Made by a program: the position numbers and the translations under genes
In this document: in pieces, positions 1-12,894 of the stretch
Layout: each line of letters starts with the position of its first letter
How positions within the stretch are numbered: the stretch's first letter is position 1
Origin: Cryptomeria japonica
Taxonomy: Eukaryota; Streptophyta; Pinopsida; Cupressales; Cupressaceae
DNA length: 64,000 nt
Direction: 5' to 3'
NCBI RefSeq assembly: GCF_030272615.1
Contig: NC_081414.1
Coordinates: 335,279,427 to 335,343,426, forward strand
Notes under the pieces: generated by a model
What the model was told of the DNA's origin: nothing
Database searches by the model: none
What the model saw: only the letters and a program-made list of their open reading frames with translations

Positions 1-1
1 G

Positions 2-166
2 GGGGTTCCTATTGATGTGTCTGATTGTGTGGTGAGTCTCATTCCAAGTCCTATCGAGGTGGACCATCTAGAGGGGCTTGTGGCTTTTGAATCTATTGAG
101 GTAGATGTAGAAGCTATGCGTAATAGGTTTTCTTCTCTGAGTTGGTGCCTTTTCTTCTTGGAATAG
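2..166 (+). other. Open frame running in from the window edge, unknown
   Basis: A reading frame is open from the first bases to a TAG at 164-166, about 54 codons. It is acidic and ordinary in composition (starts GVPIDVSDCVVSLIP, ends SSLSWCLFFLE). It may be the 3' end of a host exon or of a transposon gene lying left of the window. No domain was recognised and the start is not in view. Confidence that it is coding is low. Confidence 0.25.
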
Positions 167-1199
167 ATGGGTGATGTTTTTGTTACAAGGTTTCTAGGAG
201 CCTTTTAAAACACATTGGTAGTTGAATCCTTCCTTGACTACTTTTATCTTAGCCCAAGGGTTTCTGTCTAGAAGATGGTTTGAGGTTCCTTCCTAAACCC
301 CTCAAATCTGAAAAAGGAAAATCTAATGTGGGGTTGGGACCCTTGTTTCAACCAGTTAGTGGCTTTGATCAAAAGACTCTTTCAAAAAAACATTTTGTCT
401 TTTTTGGTTTTTGTTGTCTCACTACTTGTGAGACCCCCTTTTTCCTTTTGGTTAGGCTATTTTGTAAGGGTTTAATCCCTCTCCTACTTTATCTAAATAG
501 AACTATCTAAGTCATAAATCTGATTTAATTATCTAATACAATAAATTATCTAACACAATAAAATATCTAATTCAACTATCCTACACAAAGTACACAAAGC
601 AATTAATACCAAATAATTTATTATTCTTTGACTTTAGAACCAATAAAACTTGCTCTATAATTCCGTTTAAGATTTTCTAATCGGCAAACATGGAAATAAA
701 ACTATATTATCCACTAGTCTACATCAAATAATTAGACAACAACTACCCAAGCATTGACCTTGCTGACTAAAGAATATTGTAACACTAAAGTAGATAACCA
801 TTAGATTTGACACTAGTTGCTATAATAAATGTGAAAGGTGCACATTTAGATGTCAAAATTTCTCTACTTAAAGAGGAATTGATAGAAGAAGCTTGCTTGG
901 AAAAGCAATTCAACAATGACATAAGTTGCATTGCAATACATTTATAGTTGGTGTTACTATGATAATCTTTGTTTCCTGTCATAGTGTGTCCTACATTGTT
1001 TTTTTTCTAAATCTTTCGGTATAATAATTCCTACAATTGACTTCTCTACACTACGTTTTACTACCAACAATGCTCAAAGATTGTGCTAGTTCATTGGGGC
1101 ATGTGCACCAGGATGGTGAACAAAAAAGTGGCCACTAGCAAAAAAATGCCTAAAATAGATGAAATGTGTGCATGTTTTTGATATATTAAAAAATTATGT
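167..1199. other. Spacer without recognised gene
   Basis: A+T-rich sequence with only short open frames, which look like chance. Near its right end, 1103-1132 reads GTGCACCAGGATGGTGAACA followed by an A-run and GTGGCC. A similar string occurs at 44114-44145 and, reversed, at 20560-20604, so it probably belongs to a dispersed repeat. Nothing else is supported. Confidence 0.5.
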
Positions 1200-2590
<1,391 letters not shown>

Positions 2591-2881
2591 TTGTGACCTA
2601 ATTCACACATTGCCCCATTGCATATGGGGACCCCCTATTTTTGCTTTAGGGTTTTGTCCTAGCTTTGCAGTTTCGTAAGTCCATTTTTAGAGAGATTTTT
2701 GAGTTTGCATTTTTAAGGTCATCCTGAGCCAAGTTGAGAAATCATGTTCAAAATCATGTATGAGTGTTGTCAAAGTGCTTAGAAGGTCTGAAGGACGAGG
2801 ATCACAATGGCTTTGGGTCATTTATGACAACTTTCTATTTTTAGGAATTTCTACTTTTTTGCTTTTTTGAAAGTGGAACTT

Positions 2882-3316
2882 GGGTTTTGTTCCTCAGGTC
2901 ATTTGATCACTGCCCATGTTGTCAGAATTTGAAAATCTTGTCTCTAAGTATAAAAATCAGGCCTTTTTTTTCTCCTTTTTTTCTTCTTCTGGAATTAGGG
3001 TTTTGATCTTCTAGTCATATCATTACTGCCCATGTCTCCAGATTCGAGAAATTTTGCTTCCAAGTATAAAAAGCAAGGGTTTTGCTTTTTCTATTTTTTT
3101 TTCCCAAAATTTTGGGTTTTGACCCTCAAGCCACATTATTGCTACCCATATTCTCATAATTGGAAAATTACACCTTTAAGGGTAAAAAGAAAAATGCAAA
3201 CCCTAATTAGGGTTTTGTTCCAGAAGATCGATCATACGATCAATGCTCATGTTCTCAGATTTCAAAAATTAGGTCTCCAAGTGCAAAAAGAAAAATGGAA
3301 ACCCTAATTAGGGTTT
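2882..3316 (+). repeat. Tandem repeat, four diverged copies of about 100-116 bp
   Basis: Copies begin with GGGTTTTG at about 2882, 2998, 3114 and 3210. Each runs through a segment like CACTGCCCATGTTGTCAGA to a run such as AAGTATAAAAA. The last two copies also carry the palindrome CCCTAATTAGGG at their edges. It lies in the leader of element C and shows no coding signal. Confidence 0.75.
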
Positions 3317-5869
3317 CATTCCAGATAAACTACTAATCAAGTATGGAGGTAACAGTGGGAGATGACACATTGAAAATTTTGCCTTAGTTTCAAAGAAATG
3401 AAAATGGCAGATGATCAGTCAAGTTTGCCCAAGAATGCCAAGCATAGAAGATGTCCAAGCATGATCAAGGTCCGCCAAGGCATAAGGAAGTTGTCCAAGT
3501 GAAAATGTATGACACTTGGTAAACTCCTACCAAGGGTTAACGAACTCATGGCAGTGGTGAATCAAACTCCTACGAGAGTTTAAGCTCATTCACACAAAAG
3601 GATGTTTGACAGTCTTCAAGGTCTGCCTCATGATCAAGCAAAAATGTTCGACACATGGTAAACTCCTACTCGAGGTCAAGCAAGCAAAATCAAGTTGAAA
3701 GTAAGCTAAGACATGTAAATGTGAAGGAAGATAGGAAGATGATTGTCCAAGATTGTCCAAGGCGTTGATAAAGCATGATCACATGGCAAAGTCCTTTCCA
3801 AGTCGACCAAAACATGTCCAAGGATATGCAAACTTCGCCTTGCCTAGTAATCATTCAAGTTCAAGTTGGCATACACATATCAATAAGCTCCTAAAATTCA
3901 CCATTAGCTAATAAAGCTAATAAAACAAATTCACTTGGAAAATGAATAAAAAAATGATGACATGACACTTTAAAATTCGCTTAACAAAGGGAAAGATAGA
4001 AAAATGGATAAAGCTTGATGACATGTCATTTGAAGGCAAAGATAAAAATTCTTCAAGTTCATAATCTAGAAGGAAAGCAATAAATATTTCCCAAACTCGC
4101 ATTCTAGAAGAAAGCAAAGGGATGCAAGAAAACAAATAAAGCTTTCAAAAATTTGCATGTATTGAAGGAGCTTCCAAAGCTTCCAAAAAGAAAGAGAATA
4201 AAACAAAGAAAGCTTTCCCAAGTCCGCCTTCTAGAATAAAACAAATGAATCTTTCCTAAAGTTCAAATAAAGCATGGAAGCTTCTACAGTCGCCAAGGAG
4301 GTATAAACATGTATTCACTTCATTAAGGACTTCCTTTTCAAACAATCCAAATTTGCTCAAGAGGAAAGCTAAGCAAAGTTTGCAGAATTTAGAGAGCAAG
4401 GCATAAAAACATGGCAGCTAAAATTCACTCAAGGCACAAAGAGAGATGTTTAAGCTTGTGTAAAAGCCAAGCAAGATTGTCCAAACTCTGTCCAATTCTA
4501 TCACAAACAACAATCAAAGAAAGCATAATGAATATGCTAAGAAGTTCATAAAAGTAATCTCAGCACATGGAAAGACAATATGAGAAAACTTGATCAGAAT
4601 ATGGAATTAGATTCATGAAAGACAGAGACAACAAAGTTCGCATGGAGATAATAAACAAAGCATTCCAAGGGTTTGAAAGAAGCAATCAATAAGTTTGACA
4701 TGCCTTAGACTTATCCAAGTTCACCATCAACAATGAGATTGAAGATGGCAAACTGAGGGTTTACTGAATACAAAGGCAAAGCAATGAAACTCACATATTC
4801 CAAGTTCCCTTTCATAGAAGAGAATATCTTGATCATCTCTAAGTTCACCTTAGAAGGAAAAGATTATCCAATTCTTCCATAAAGAAAGCACAAAACAAAC
4901 TTGTCCAATGGATGGAGAACTCCGCCTTGCCAAGCATTCAAGCATGACAATCAATCCAAAGTTCGAAATCTGTCCTTTAAAACATGGCATAACATGATCC
5001 AAGTTCGCCTAGGGTTGGACAATAAACATGACACAAGATGAAACTTGCTAAGAAAGCATAAGGATGTCATGAATTCTTCCAAGTTCGCCATATAAACAAG
5101 ATCAAGGATAAAAGAAAGACAGATTATTTGATCATATTCCAAATCCGTCAAAGACAAGAAGGCTCATTAAGACATGCAAGACACATGTCCAAAATTTTCC
5201 AAACTACCAAACACAAGAGGAGATGATTGTCCAAGAACATTCCAAGTCCAAGGACAAACATAAAATGTCAAGGCATAAAGATTGAAACAAATTCCTTCCA
5301 AGACAAACCCTAATGCAAGACATAAAGATGTCAAGACGCCTTCAAACTTTTGGTTTAAGACTATCTAAAAGAAAGAAAGCATAAATTGGCAAGCAAAATC
5401 CCAAGACATAAGACAAAATTGGAAAATAAATTGTACAAACCCTTGTCCAAACAAGTTGATCAAACTTAGACATTCCAATTGTCAAAGCATAAATTGAATA
5501 TGTGAAGATGCTTGGCTAGAGACCTAAAATTTGATCCATTAAGCATGAGGACAATTAAAAGCCATGCCATGAAGAAAGACAAGTTTTGACAAATCGACAT
5601 GAAATCATACCAACAAAATTGGAAAATAAAATTGGCATAAAATAAATTAAAATTATTTTCATGAAAACAATTTTCAACACTTGGAAATTTATGAAATTCA
5701 AGAATTTTGGAAGATTCTAGAAGATTCTTTGTTTTTTTGACAAAGATGGAAATTTTGAGAGAGAAAATAAACTTTCCATTTTGGAAAGACTTAAATTAAA
5801 AAAAAACACAAAAAACAATAAAATAATTAAAAAACAAAAAAAAACTTCTAAGTTTAAGAATCCTAGACT
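3317..5869 (+). other. Long non-coding leader of element C with a reiterated short motif
   Basis: A-rich, C+G-poor sequence with no credible reading frame. A short motif close to CCAAGTTCGCC recurs, for example near 3470, 3833, 4217, 4920, 4998 and 5082, at irregular spacing. Such reiterated motifs are common in long LTRs or leaders of plant retroelements, but no second copy of this stretch exists in the window to prove it is an LTR. Confidence 0.5.
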
Positions 5870-5912
5870 CTATATATTTTCAACCAGTTCATTTTCACAA
5901 TTCACTATTCAG
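5870..5912 (+). promoter_or_regulatory. TATA box and initiator-like segment upstream of the element C gene
   Basis: CTATATATTTT at 5870-5880 is followed about 20-30 bases later by TTCATTTTCACAATTCACTA and ATTCAGG. The layout, and in part the sequence, resembles the segments ahead of the second gene in elements A (12713-12757) and B (49036-49088). The first ATG of the broken gene follows at 6076. Function is inferred from sequence only. Confidence 0.5.
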
Positions 5913-6075
5913 GTTGAGAATTCAGGGAGCAACTGAGAAGAGGTTTTCTCTCAAGTATGTGAATTTTTGATTTTCACGAGAATTTTTTCAAGAAGTGAAA
6001 ATCTTCTAAGTGTTAGAGGTCAAGGAATTGAGTGCTTTCTCTAATTTTAAGACAGATTTTCAGAGTTGAAGGTGG

Positions 6076-9071
6076 ATGACCAAGGAAGCACCAATGAAGT
6101 TCACCAGCAAGGGATTGCAGTCGAAATCCAAGATCAAATCAAAATGGAAAAACATCACAGACACTGACCTCAGACACATGGATATAGAAGAATTCAGAAA
6201 GAATGTACAAGCACGATGGTCACATCTCAACACCTATTGCTTCCAAGATGATGCGAAATGGAATCATCTAGACAACTGGATTTCCACTAGCCAAGGAGTG
6301 TGCAGAGCTTATAGTTGAATGTGCTTTGCACTATAATGCACAATAAAGAGAGATAATTGCACCAGATGGAAGAGTCCTGGCTAATCTTTTATAATTGTCC
6401 ATTCAAGAGACATTTGGCATACCATGCCATAGTAAGACCACATACAAGACTAAGGAGCAAACCAAGAGGGTCTATGACAGTCAGTCTGAACTCTGTGTTG
6501 TGAATGTTAACAAGTCTAGGTTAGAGAAGAAAATACCTCAGGGGAAAGTGCCAAAGCATCTTCCACGTCCTTACTTCAAGGAAGAATATGATGATATCAT
6601 CCTGCTATTGAATAGAATAATGGGAAGCCTTGAAGGTGCACTATTCCAGAGATGGATGTATTATTTCATAGATGAAATCACCTGTAGTACCAAGTTATTC
6701 AACTGGTCCCACATAATCAACGATAACCTTCATGAACAATTGATGGACTTTGAGAGGACAAAGACATTTTACATGAGTTCTTACATAGTCTATCTACTGG
6801 ATGCAACTTATAGATATTCAAGATTGATTTGCAAAGGCAAAGTGGGAGGTGGTGAGAATGAATTCCGGTCATATGATTTTTATCCTCAACTGCAGCTCAA
6901 GGAGAAAAGTCATTTCAAATGAATGACACATTCCTCATTTATATCACAATAACATTGCAAGAAGGTACTCATAAGAGACTTTATGCTAAATCAAAAAGTT
7001 TAATCAGCAAGTACGGATCCTGGTTTATCTAGTTTCCAAAGTTCACTTATATCAGAATCCAAGGTTTCACTAGTCATCCTTACCAATTGCCAATCTATCC
7101 AAACAACAAGATGGTCCTATTAGAAGTTCTCAAATAGCTAGAAACATATCAGAGCTTCAAGAAAATAAGGCAGAAGGATGCTATCTCTTTTCCATTCTTT
7201 ATTGGAAACATGCTAGAATCTTGTCCTTCAGCACAAGTAGTTGAAACAACTAGATTGGAGATGCAATGGTACCCTTTTACCTTTTACCAATCCAGGGAAA
7301 ACTTTGATCCTCACGACAATATTGAATCAGTGAATGGAGAAAGATTTAGACATAGAGTGGATATATAAGACTATTGAGTAGATACTGCTGATGAGTATGC
7401 TGTCAAGAAAAGGATGTGGTCTAGGTTGCCAATTTGTTTAATCAAGATCATTGAAGTTTTCCCTATGCTAGATCAAGTGGAGGAAAGTGAAGAATGCACT
7501 CAACCACGCCTTGATGGGGATGCAACTCTCCTTCCTATTAAATGGTGAGAACTTAAACATGCTGACTTAGCTACCTTGATGCAACCAGTAGAAAACCATT
7601 CCCATTGGTGGGTTGGTCAGCAAATATAAAGGCTGAGAAGAAGAAATGTAAATGCGACATATGAATTTATGGGAGAAGCAAAGGAAGGTTCCTCAAATGT
7701 TGAAGCTTCTCAAGGTGCCAGACAAATTGAAAGCGCAAAACAAAAGGAAGTAGGAAGTTCTTCAAAAGCTAAAGGAAATGAAATTGTGACTGAAGGACCT
7801 ATTCAAAAGAAACAAAGGGTGGAACCATCTCGTTCTGCTGCATCCAAAAACATAGATGTATTGGCCATTGATTAGTCATTGGCAGAAATGGAAATTCCTT
7901 CCCTAGTCCATGAGGAGAATGAGAAATCAGTCCATCAAGAAGATGAACAACCACCATACCCTACTGGCACATAAATCCTAGAATCAAAAAATGAAATGGA
8001 TGTTGAGGAAGGTGAATTTCAAGAAGGAATTATTTCCGCCCTTTGGGATATCATGTGTGAAAAGGGGAATTAGAGAATGGAAGGTATTGAGCAGCCCACT
8101 ATCCTGATTGGTTGAAAGAAAGGCTGAAAATAAACACACAAGTAGTAGAAGAATAAGAAGAAGATGACATGGTTAATTTTTTGGCCAGGTTAGAGAAAAC
8201 CACATTAAAAAAGCCAACCATAAGGTTTTCCACCATCCAAAGAGATGAAACAAGATGCAGGATAATACAGATTGTTGTACCAAAGGTAAATAAGGCAAAA
8301 GGAAATATTGCTTCTCATTAATATGAAATTGCTACATTCAATTTGGGACCAATTACAAAGAAGCAGGAAGTTGAAGATTTGGACAATTCAGTTGCTTCCA
8401 TGAAGGCAAGACTAGATAAGGAAGTAGGAAAGAATAACGAGTATAAGAGAGAAGTTGAGCGCCTAGGGGATTACATTCAACATTTGACTAGTAAGCCACT
8501 TGATCAAGCAAATCTAGAAGATCTTCCACTCTTAAATTCGCAAGAAGCCATTGAAAATACTAAGGAAGAAAGGTTAACAACCAGAGAGACTAAAGATTGG
8601 ATGGAAAGTATAAAAAAAGAAGCATCCATGTTTATGGAAGAAATATCATCAACATATGAACAAACCTCTTCTTTACTTTCTAGGATTGTGAACATGGAAA
8701 AAGTGTGGGATGACTTCCAGGATATCCAAGATAGAATTATCCCATGCCTTAGAGAGATGAAAGGAGTCTCACCACAAGAATTGGTTAATGGAAAGATAAT
8801 TGAAGCAGGGGCTGCCTATGACTTCAATAGTTGGCACTAGACATTGCTTGCATAGAATGAAGTCTTGGAAAAGGTAAAGGCTGATGTTGATAGAATAGAA
8901 GAACAAATAAAGGCATTTCAGGACAAGATTTTTCTTATAGTTGCAGCGATACTTGGGAAAGAAACTATCCGAGAAAGGGATATGCAGCTAGAGAATCTGA
9001 AGGTCAGAACACAAGACATTTTCTTTGCCATCACAGGAACAGTCTTGAAGAGAAATTTGGCTAAGGCATGA
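6076..9071 (+). pseudogene. Broken accessory protein gene of element C (helical domain plus coiled coil)
   Basis: Coding sequence is spread over three frames: 6076-6318, 6395-6922, 7669-7875, 8343-8840 and 8865-9071, with stops and shifts between, so it is a pseudogene. The first part (to about 7140) looks like a helical globular domain and includes FNWSHIINDNL followed by TFYMSSYIVYLL. That resembles the DELIDNL..TFRFGNLLIYLMLY segment of element B's second frame (near 49869-49960). The middle (7669-7875) is rich in Lys, Glu and Ser with a basic KKQRVEPSR patch that could be a nuclear signal. The C-terminal third is Glu/Lys-rich with heptad-like spacing, probably a coiled coil. No zinc knuckle, protease, integrase or reverse transcriptase was found. 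The order globular head, basic middle, coiled-coil tail is the same as in elements A and B. Confidence 0.55.
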
Positions 9072-9236
9072 AACCTCCTGTCCATCAGAGATGCTTTTTA
9101 GAATCAAGAACTAGACTGGGAAATCACTTTTGTTCTGTGCAGATGAATTAGAAGGATTAGAATTTAGGATCAACATGTTGCCACATGTCACAATGGAGGA
9201 AGTTGACCAAATTTTGTCCAGGTTCATCGAATATTA

Positions 9237-10205
9237 GAGGAAGGGGGTGAAATCATAAACGATAGCATCTTGTGGCAATTGTCTCATTTACAGTTGATCT
9301 TGGATCTTATTTTGGGAAACCCTAATTAGGTTTAGGTTGTCTTAATCTCAACCGTTGATCTTAGATAGATCTCATTATTTTCAAAAACTCTATATAAACT
9401 CATTCTCTCATTTCATTAAGTGTGGAGAGATTTATGAAACTGTTGCGTAGAGCTACTTGGATACTAAAAAGTTCATTATCAGTATTGTTTTGAAGTCTTT
9501 TTTGTTATCAAGTGGTTGCATGGTTGCATATTTTCTTCAACACTTAGAATAGATTTGATTTAAGTAATTTTCTTTGAAGTTGTTAGATGAATGAAGGATT
9601 GATAGTTTAGAATGGTGAAATTTCACTCATACTTTTGTTGGATGGATGATTTTAATTCAATGTGTAAAGTTAGTTTGCGCTTTTGATGTGGATGCTTAAC
9701 TTCTACTTTGAGTAATATTGTTCAATTGTTGGTATTATTCATAAGTGTGAAAATCTTAATCACAACCCTAGAAGATTGCACCAGCTTTGTGTAGTTGTCC
9801 AAGTGTGGCGAAACAAAGTGTCGTTACTAGTTTCACCTAGTCTTTATTGTCTATTGAGTTCATAGGAATAGCTTAGTAGTAGTTAGAATCTGTAAACCCT
9901 CATCCTTTTACCCCTTTTTTGAAATACCAAATCATAAAATCCAAGAAAAACAAAGAACATTTATTGATAAATTCGCCTAAGTCTAGATCGTGAATAATAC
10001 TAGTTGTCAATCATAAGTCCCCCTTGTATTTCAACACACACTACCCAAGAAGCTATCCACATAAAGTAACTCATTCACACATATAGACCTTGGATTCACC
10101 TTGTGGTCTTTCTTGCAATCTTGGTACAAGTAGTTATTTTGTTCAGGAGAGGATAGAGTATCCTTGGATACTTTATTCTAATGTTCAGTATATGATAAAA
10201 TGTAC
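9237..10205 (+). other. Candidate 3' LTR or 3' region of element C
   Basis: A purine tract GAGGAAGGGGGTG (9237-9249) resembles a polypurine tract. After it comes non-coding sequence with a TATA-like CTCTATATAAAC near 9390-9401, and the block ends ACACCAACA at 10205. These are expected of a 3' LTR of about 950 bp, but no copy of it is seen at the left end of element C. The call is therefore tentative. Confidence 0.4.
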
Positions 10206-10372
10206 ACCAACACTCTCCTCTCCCCCCTCGCTCAAACTCTCCCCTCCACATCTATCTATCTCACCTCTCTCTCTATCTCTCTCCTTCCCTCTCCACCTCT
10301 CTCTATCTATCTAGGTATTTAGATAAACAGAGTATGAGGGAAGTGCAAGAGAGGTAGGAAGGTATAGATAAG
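10206..10372 (+). repeat. Centre of the foldback palindrome
   Basis: Pyrimidine-rich sequence (CTCTCCTCTCCC..., 10206-10313) changes abruptly to purine-rich sequence (GAGGGAAGTGCAAGAGAGG..., to 10372) around TATCTAGGTATTTAGATAA near 10305-10325. With the insertions at 2591-10205 and 10373-17276 removed, the left arm (about 1505 bp) and right arm (about 1490 bp) meet here with almost no loop. Confidence 0.7.
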
Positions 10373-11320
10373 TGTTGGCAATTGACACTCATCCGGTTTA
10401 GTTGTGTTGTCAATGATGGCAATACACACCATTTTAAGGTTGGTCACTTTATCAGTACTCACTGGTATTCATTATTTGGAAACCGACATTCAAGTCATCC
10501 ATCACATAAGGAACCAACACTGACAAACAAGGGAAACTGGCAAACTAGGAACTAGTATATGAGGCCGACATGGGAGATTGATCCAATAGGTCTACACGGA
10601 AATGATCAAAGGCATCGGTCTCAAAGTTTAATGAATTTATTTTTTCTTAGGCCGACATGCAAATAAATTATAATATCATTGTAACCCGACACAAGGCATT
10701 TATGTTTATGTTTGGGAAGGGTATTTAAGTCAGTCCGGTTAGGCTATTTTGAGAATGGAATGGAATATAGTGATGTATGTTGTGCGAGCGATCTTGATCA
10801 ACATAATGCAAATGTAATATTCTGTAGTCGGTCTTGGATATTGGTTTAGAGGTTTGGGAAGTGAAGCAAGACACCGGTAAAGGAGGATACAATGAAAACT
10901 GGTATAGACAATGCTTTAATCGAAACTCATCCAGCATAGCAAATGCACTTTTAGGTTTCAAAATTTTGTTTGTAACTCCATATTTGGCATTTTTAGTTAG
11001 TGAGGCTCCTTTCGTGATGAGCAATGTGCTCTAGGCTATTGGCCTTCCTGCATGTGCAGGCCCCTATTGTAATATTTATTCATTTGGCTAGTGGATAGAT
11101 ATTGTGGGTCACCAATCCCACCATGGTTTTTCCTCTTTTAGGTTTTCCACATATAAATCTTTGTGTTATGGTGTATTCTCTTGTGGTTGCTTCATTTCTA
11201 TTTGTTATTATATTATTTTATGGTTATTGGTTACTAAATTGCATTGTTAATAAGGTTTTAATTGATTATACCGACATAACACTGATTCACCCCCCCTCTC
11301 AGTGTTCTTGGATTCCAACA
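10373..11320 (+). repeat. 5' LTR of element A
   Basis: 948 bp, TG...CA ends, with a TATA-like GTATTTAAG near 10720. It ends with the CACCCCCCCTCTCAG block about 30 bases before the edge. It is about 64 bp longer than its partner because the 3' LTR lacks the segment between two TTTATG-like repeats near 10632-10708. Confidence 0.92.
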
Positions 11321-11336
11321 ATTAGTATCAGATTCT
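11321..11336 (+). promoter_or_regulatory. Primer binding site of element A
   Basis: ATTAGTATCAGATTCTAG directly follows the LTR. It is a degenerate form of TGGTATCAGAGC, the plant retrotransposon site complementary to initiator methionine tRNA. Confidence 0.65.
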
Positions 11337-11337
11337 A

Positions 11338-12402
11338 GTGCCTTGGAGTGAGTCTAACAACTTAAGGAAGATACCGAATCCAGAATCCATGGAGATGAGT
11401 CTACAGAAGGAACTTGAAGTAGCACTTGAGGACTATGATGCTGAAAGATTGAAGAACTTGAAGTTGCAAGATGAATTGAACTTTGCAAAGGAATTCATTC
11501 TTACCCTGCAAGAGAGGCTATCATCTGTTCAAGCTAAAAGGAAGGAACTTTTACAAAATCCGGACGATGAAGAGAAGGATGCCCTTAAGGAACAATGTTA
11601 GAAGCCGAGTCAGCAGAATGGTGTCATGAAGAATGAAATACAAGCCATGAATATGAGGATGTCCAAGGAGATTGAAGACCGAAAGAAGAATGAAGAAAAT
11701 CTAGGCAGATCTCTGAAAGATACATATGAGGAATGCATTAGGTTGGTGCATGAGAATGATGTGTTGAGAACTAAGTTGGTGTAATCACAGAACAATGAGC
11801 AAGAGTTGGAAAGAATGATGTCAATCCTAAGAAGCGATCTGGATGCTGCAAATGAATACAAAGAAAAGTTCAGGGTCAATTCTGCAAGGCTTGATGAATT
11901 ATTGAAGGATCAAAGAGACACTGGAGACACTAGAGGTCTAGGATTTGAGCATGGAGAAAGCTCCGGTACTGCAAATCAAGGGAATCCACTAGACAACCAG
12001 AATAAGAAATCACTGGTAAGGCAACCCAATGCACATAAATTTAATGGTAGATGCTTTGTTTGTAATAAGTTTGGTCATAGAGAAAGTCAATGCAAAAATA
12101 TAGCAAATCAGAATAATAATGCTGTTTCTGGTCAATGTTCAAAGTGTAATAGGTATAGTCATATGGCAGAAGATTGTAGAATGAATGTGAGATGTCATGC
12201 ATGTGGAAAGTTTGGACATATGGCTAATCAATTTAGGTCGAAGAATGGTCAAGGATTTAGCAAGGCAATTCAGAAAAACAATGTTACTTGCTATGCATGC
12301 AACAAAATAGGACATATTGCCAAATATTGCAGAAGAAAGAATACACCAGAAGGGAATGGCACATCAAATGAGAAAGGAAAGAAAAAGGTTGATGTGATTT
12401 GA
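11338..12402 (+). pseudogene. Element A gag-like protein: coiled coil and four CCHC zinc knuckles
   Basis: Coding runs from the start of the interior to a TGA at 12402, broken by a stop near 11601 and another near 11783. The N-terminal half (MSLQKELEVALEDYDAERLK onward) is a long charged coiled coil. The C-terminal part has four spaced zinc knuckles. CFVCNKFGHRESQC is at 12052-12093, CSKCNRYSHMAEDC at 12136-12177 and CHACGKFGHMANQF at 12193-12234 (last Cys replaced by Phe). CYACNKIGHIAKYC is at 12289-12330. A basic tail (KGKKKVDVI) ends the protein. Such knuckles bind RNA in retroelement Gag, and one is usual in plant copia or gypsy Gag, so four is unusual. A typical Gag capsid fold was not recognised. 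The protein may package the element RNA, or be a captured cellular RNA-binding protein. Confidence 0.75.
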
Positions 12403-12712
12403 CAACCTCATGCTAAATAGTGGATTAGGAAGTTTGAAGATCAATCGACAGAGGTAAATTCTTTGGTTACTCTACTGACATAGCATAATGTTCCTGCACC
12501 GACATGAAACTTATCCAGTAACTAAGACATTAGCCTTAGGGGGAGGCAAATTAATGACAGATCCTACATTGCCCCCGGTAGAGGTTTGAAAGCTTGTTTC
12601 AGATCTTGGTGAAGACAGTCTGGAGATTCATCGACGCTGAGATAATGGATTTTGTATCCAGTATGATATGCCAACATGCATTAATGACAATGAGAAATTA
12701 GGTTTTTTCACA

Positions 12713-12757
12713 GAATAAAAGGGAAATTTTGGTTCATTCTTGATCACTCAGCATTCA
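12713..12757 (+). promoter_or_regulatory. Internal TATA and initiator-like segment ahead of the second gene of element A
   Basis: GAATAAAAGGG (12713-12723), then GGTTCATTCTTGATCACTCA and GCATTCAGAG. The matching place in element B reads ATTATAAAG, then TTCATTCACTCAGCATTCA. Both lie 150-185 bases before a similar ATG. This suggests an internal promoter for the second frame. Activity is inferred. Confidence 0.5.
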
Positions 12758-12894
12758 GAGTGAAGTAGAGCGAGTTCAAGGTGATCAAAAGCATCTCAAG
12801 CAAATTCTAGTGCATTCACAGTGGATTTTCAAGAGTTTTCACCAGAAAAGGTTGTGAGGTATTTTATCAGTTTTCGAGCTATCTTTTGTTTGCA

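Larger units (their letters stand above)
2591..10205 (+). mobile_element. Element C: unresolved insertion, probably retroelement-derived
   Basis: This 7.6-kb block interrupts the CT-rich palindrome arm. It begins TGTTGTGACC and ends TACACCAACA, so it has the TGTTG/CAACA ends usual for LTR elements. It is flanked by CTCTA (2586-2590) and CTCTC (10206-10210), a 4-of-5 target duplication that is weak evidence in a CT-rich target. It holds a tandem repeat, a long non-coding leader, a TATA-like site, a broken reading frame (6076-9071) and a G-rich purine tract near 9237-9249. I could not find two matching LTRs, so the class is unclear: a truncated LTR element, a large non-autonomous derivative, or two elements side by side. 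Confidence 0.5.
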
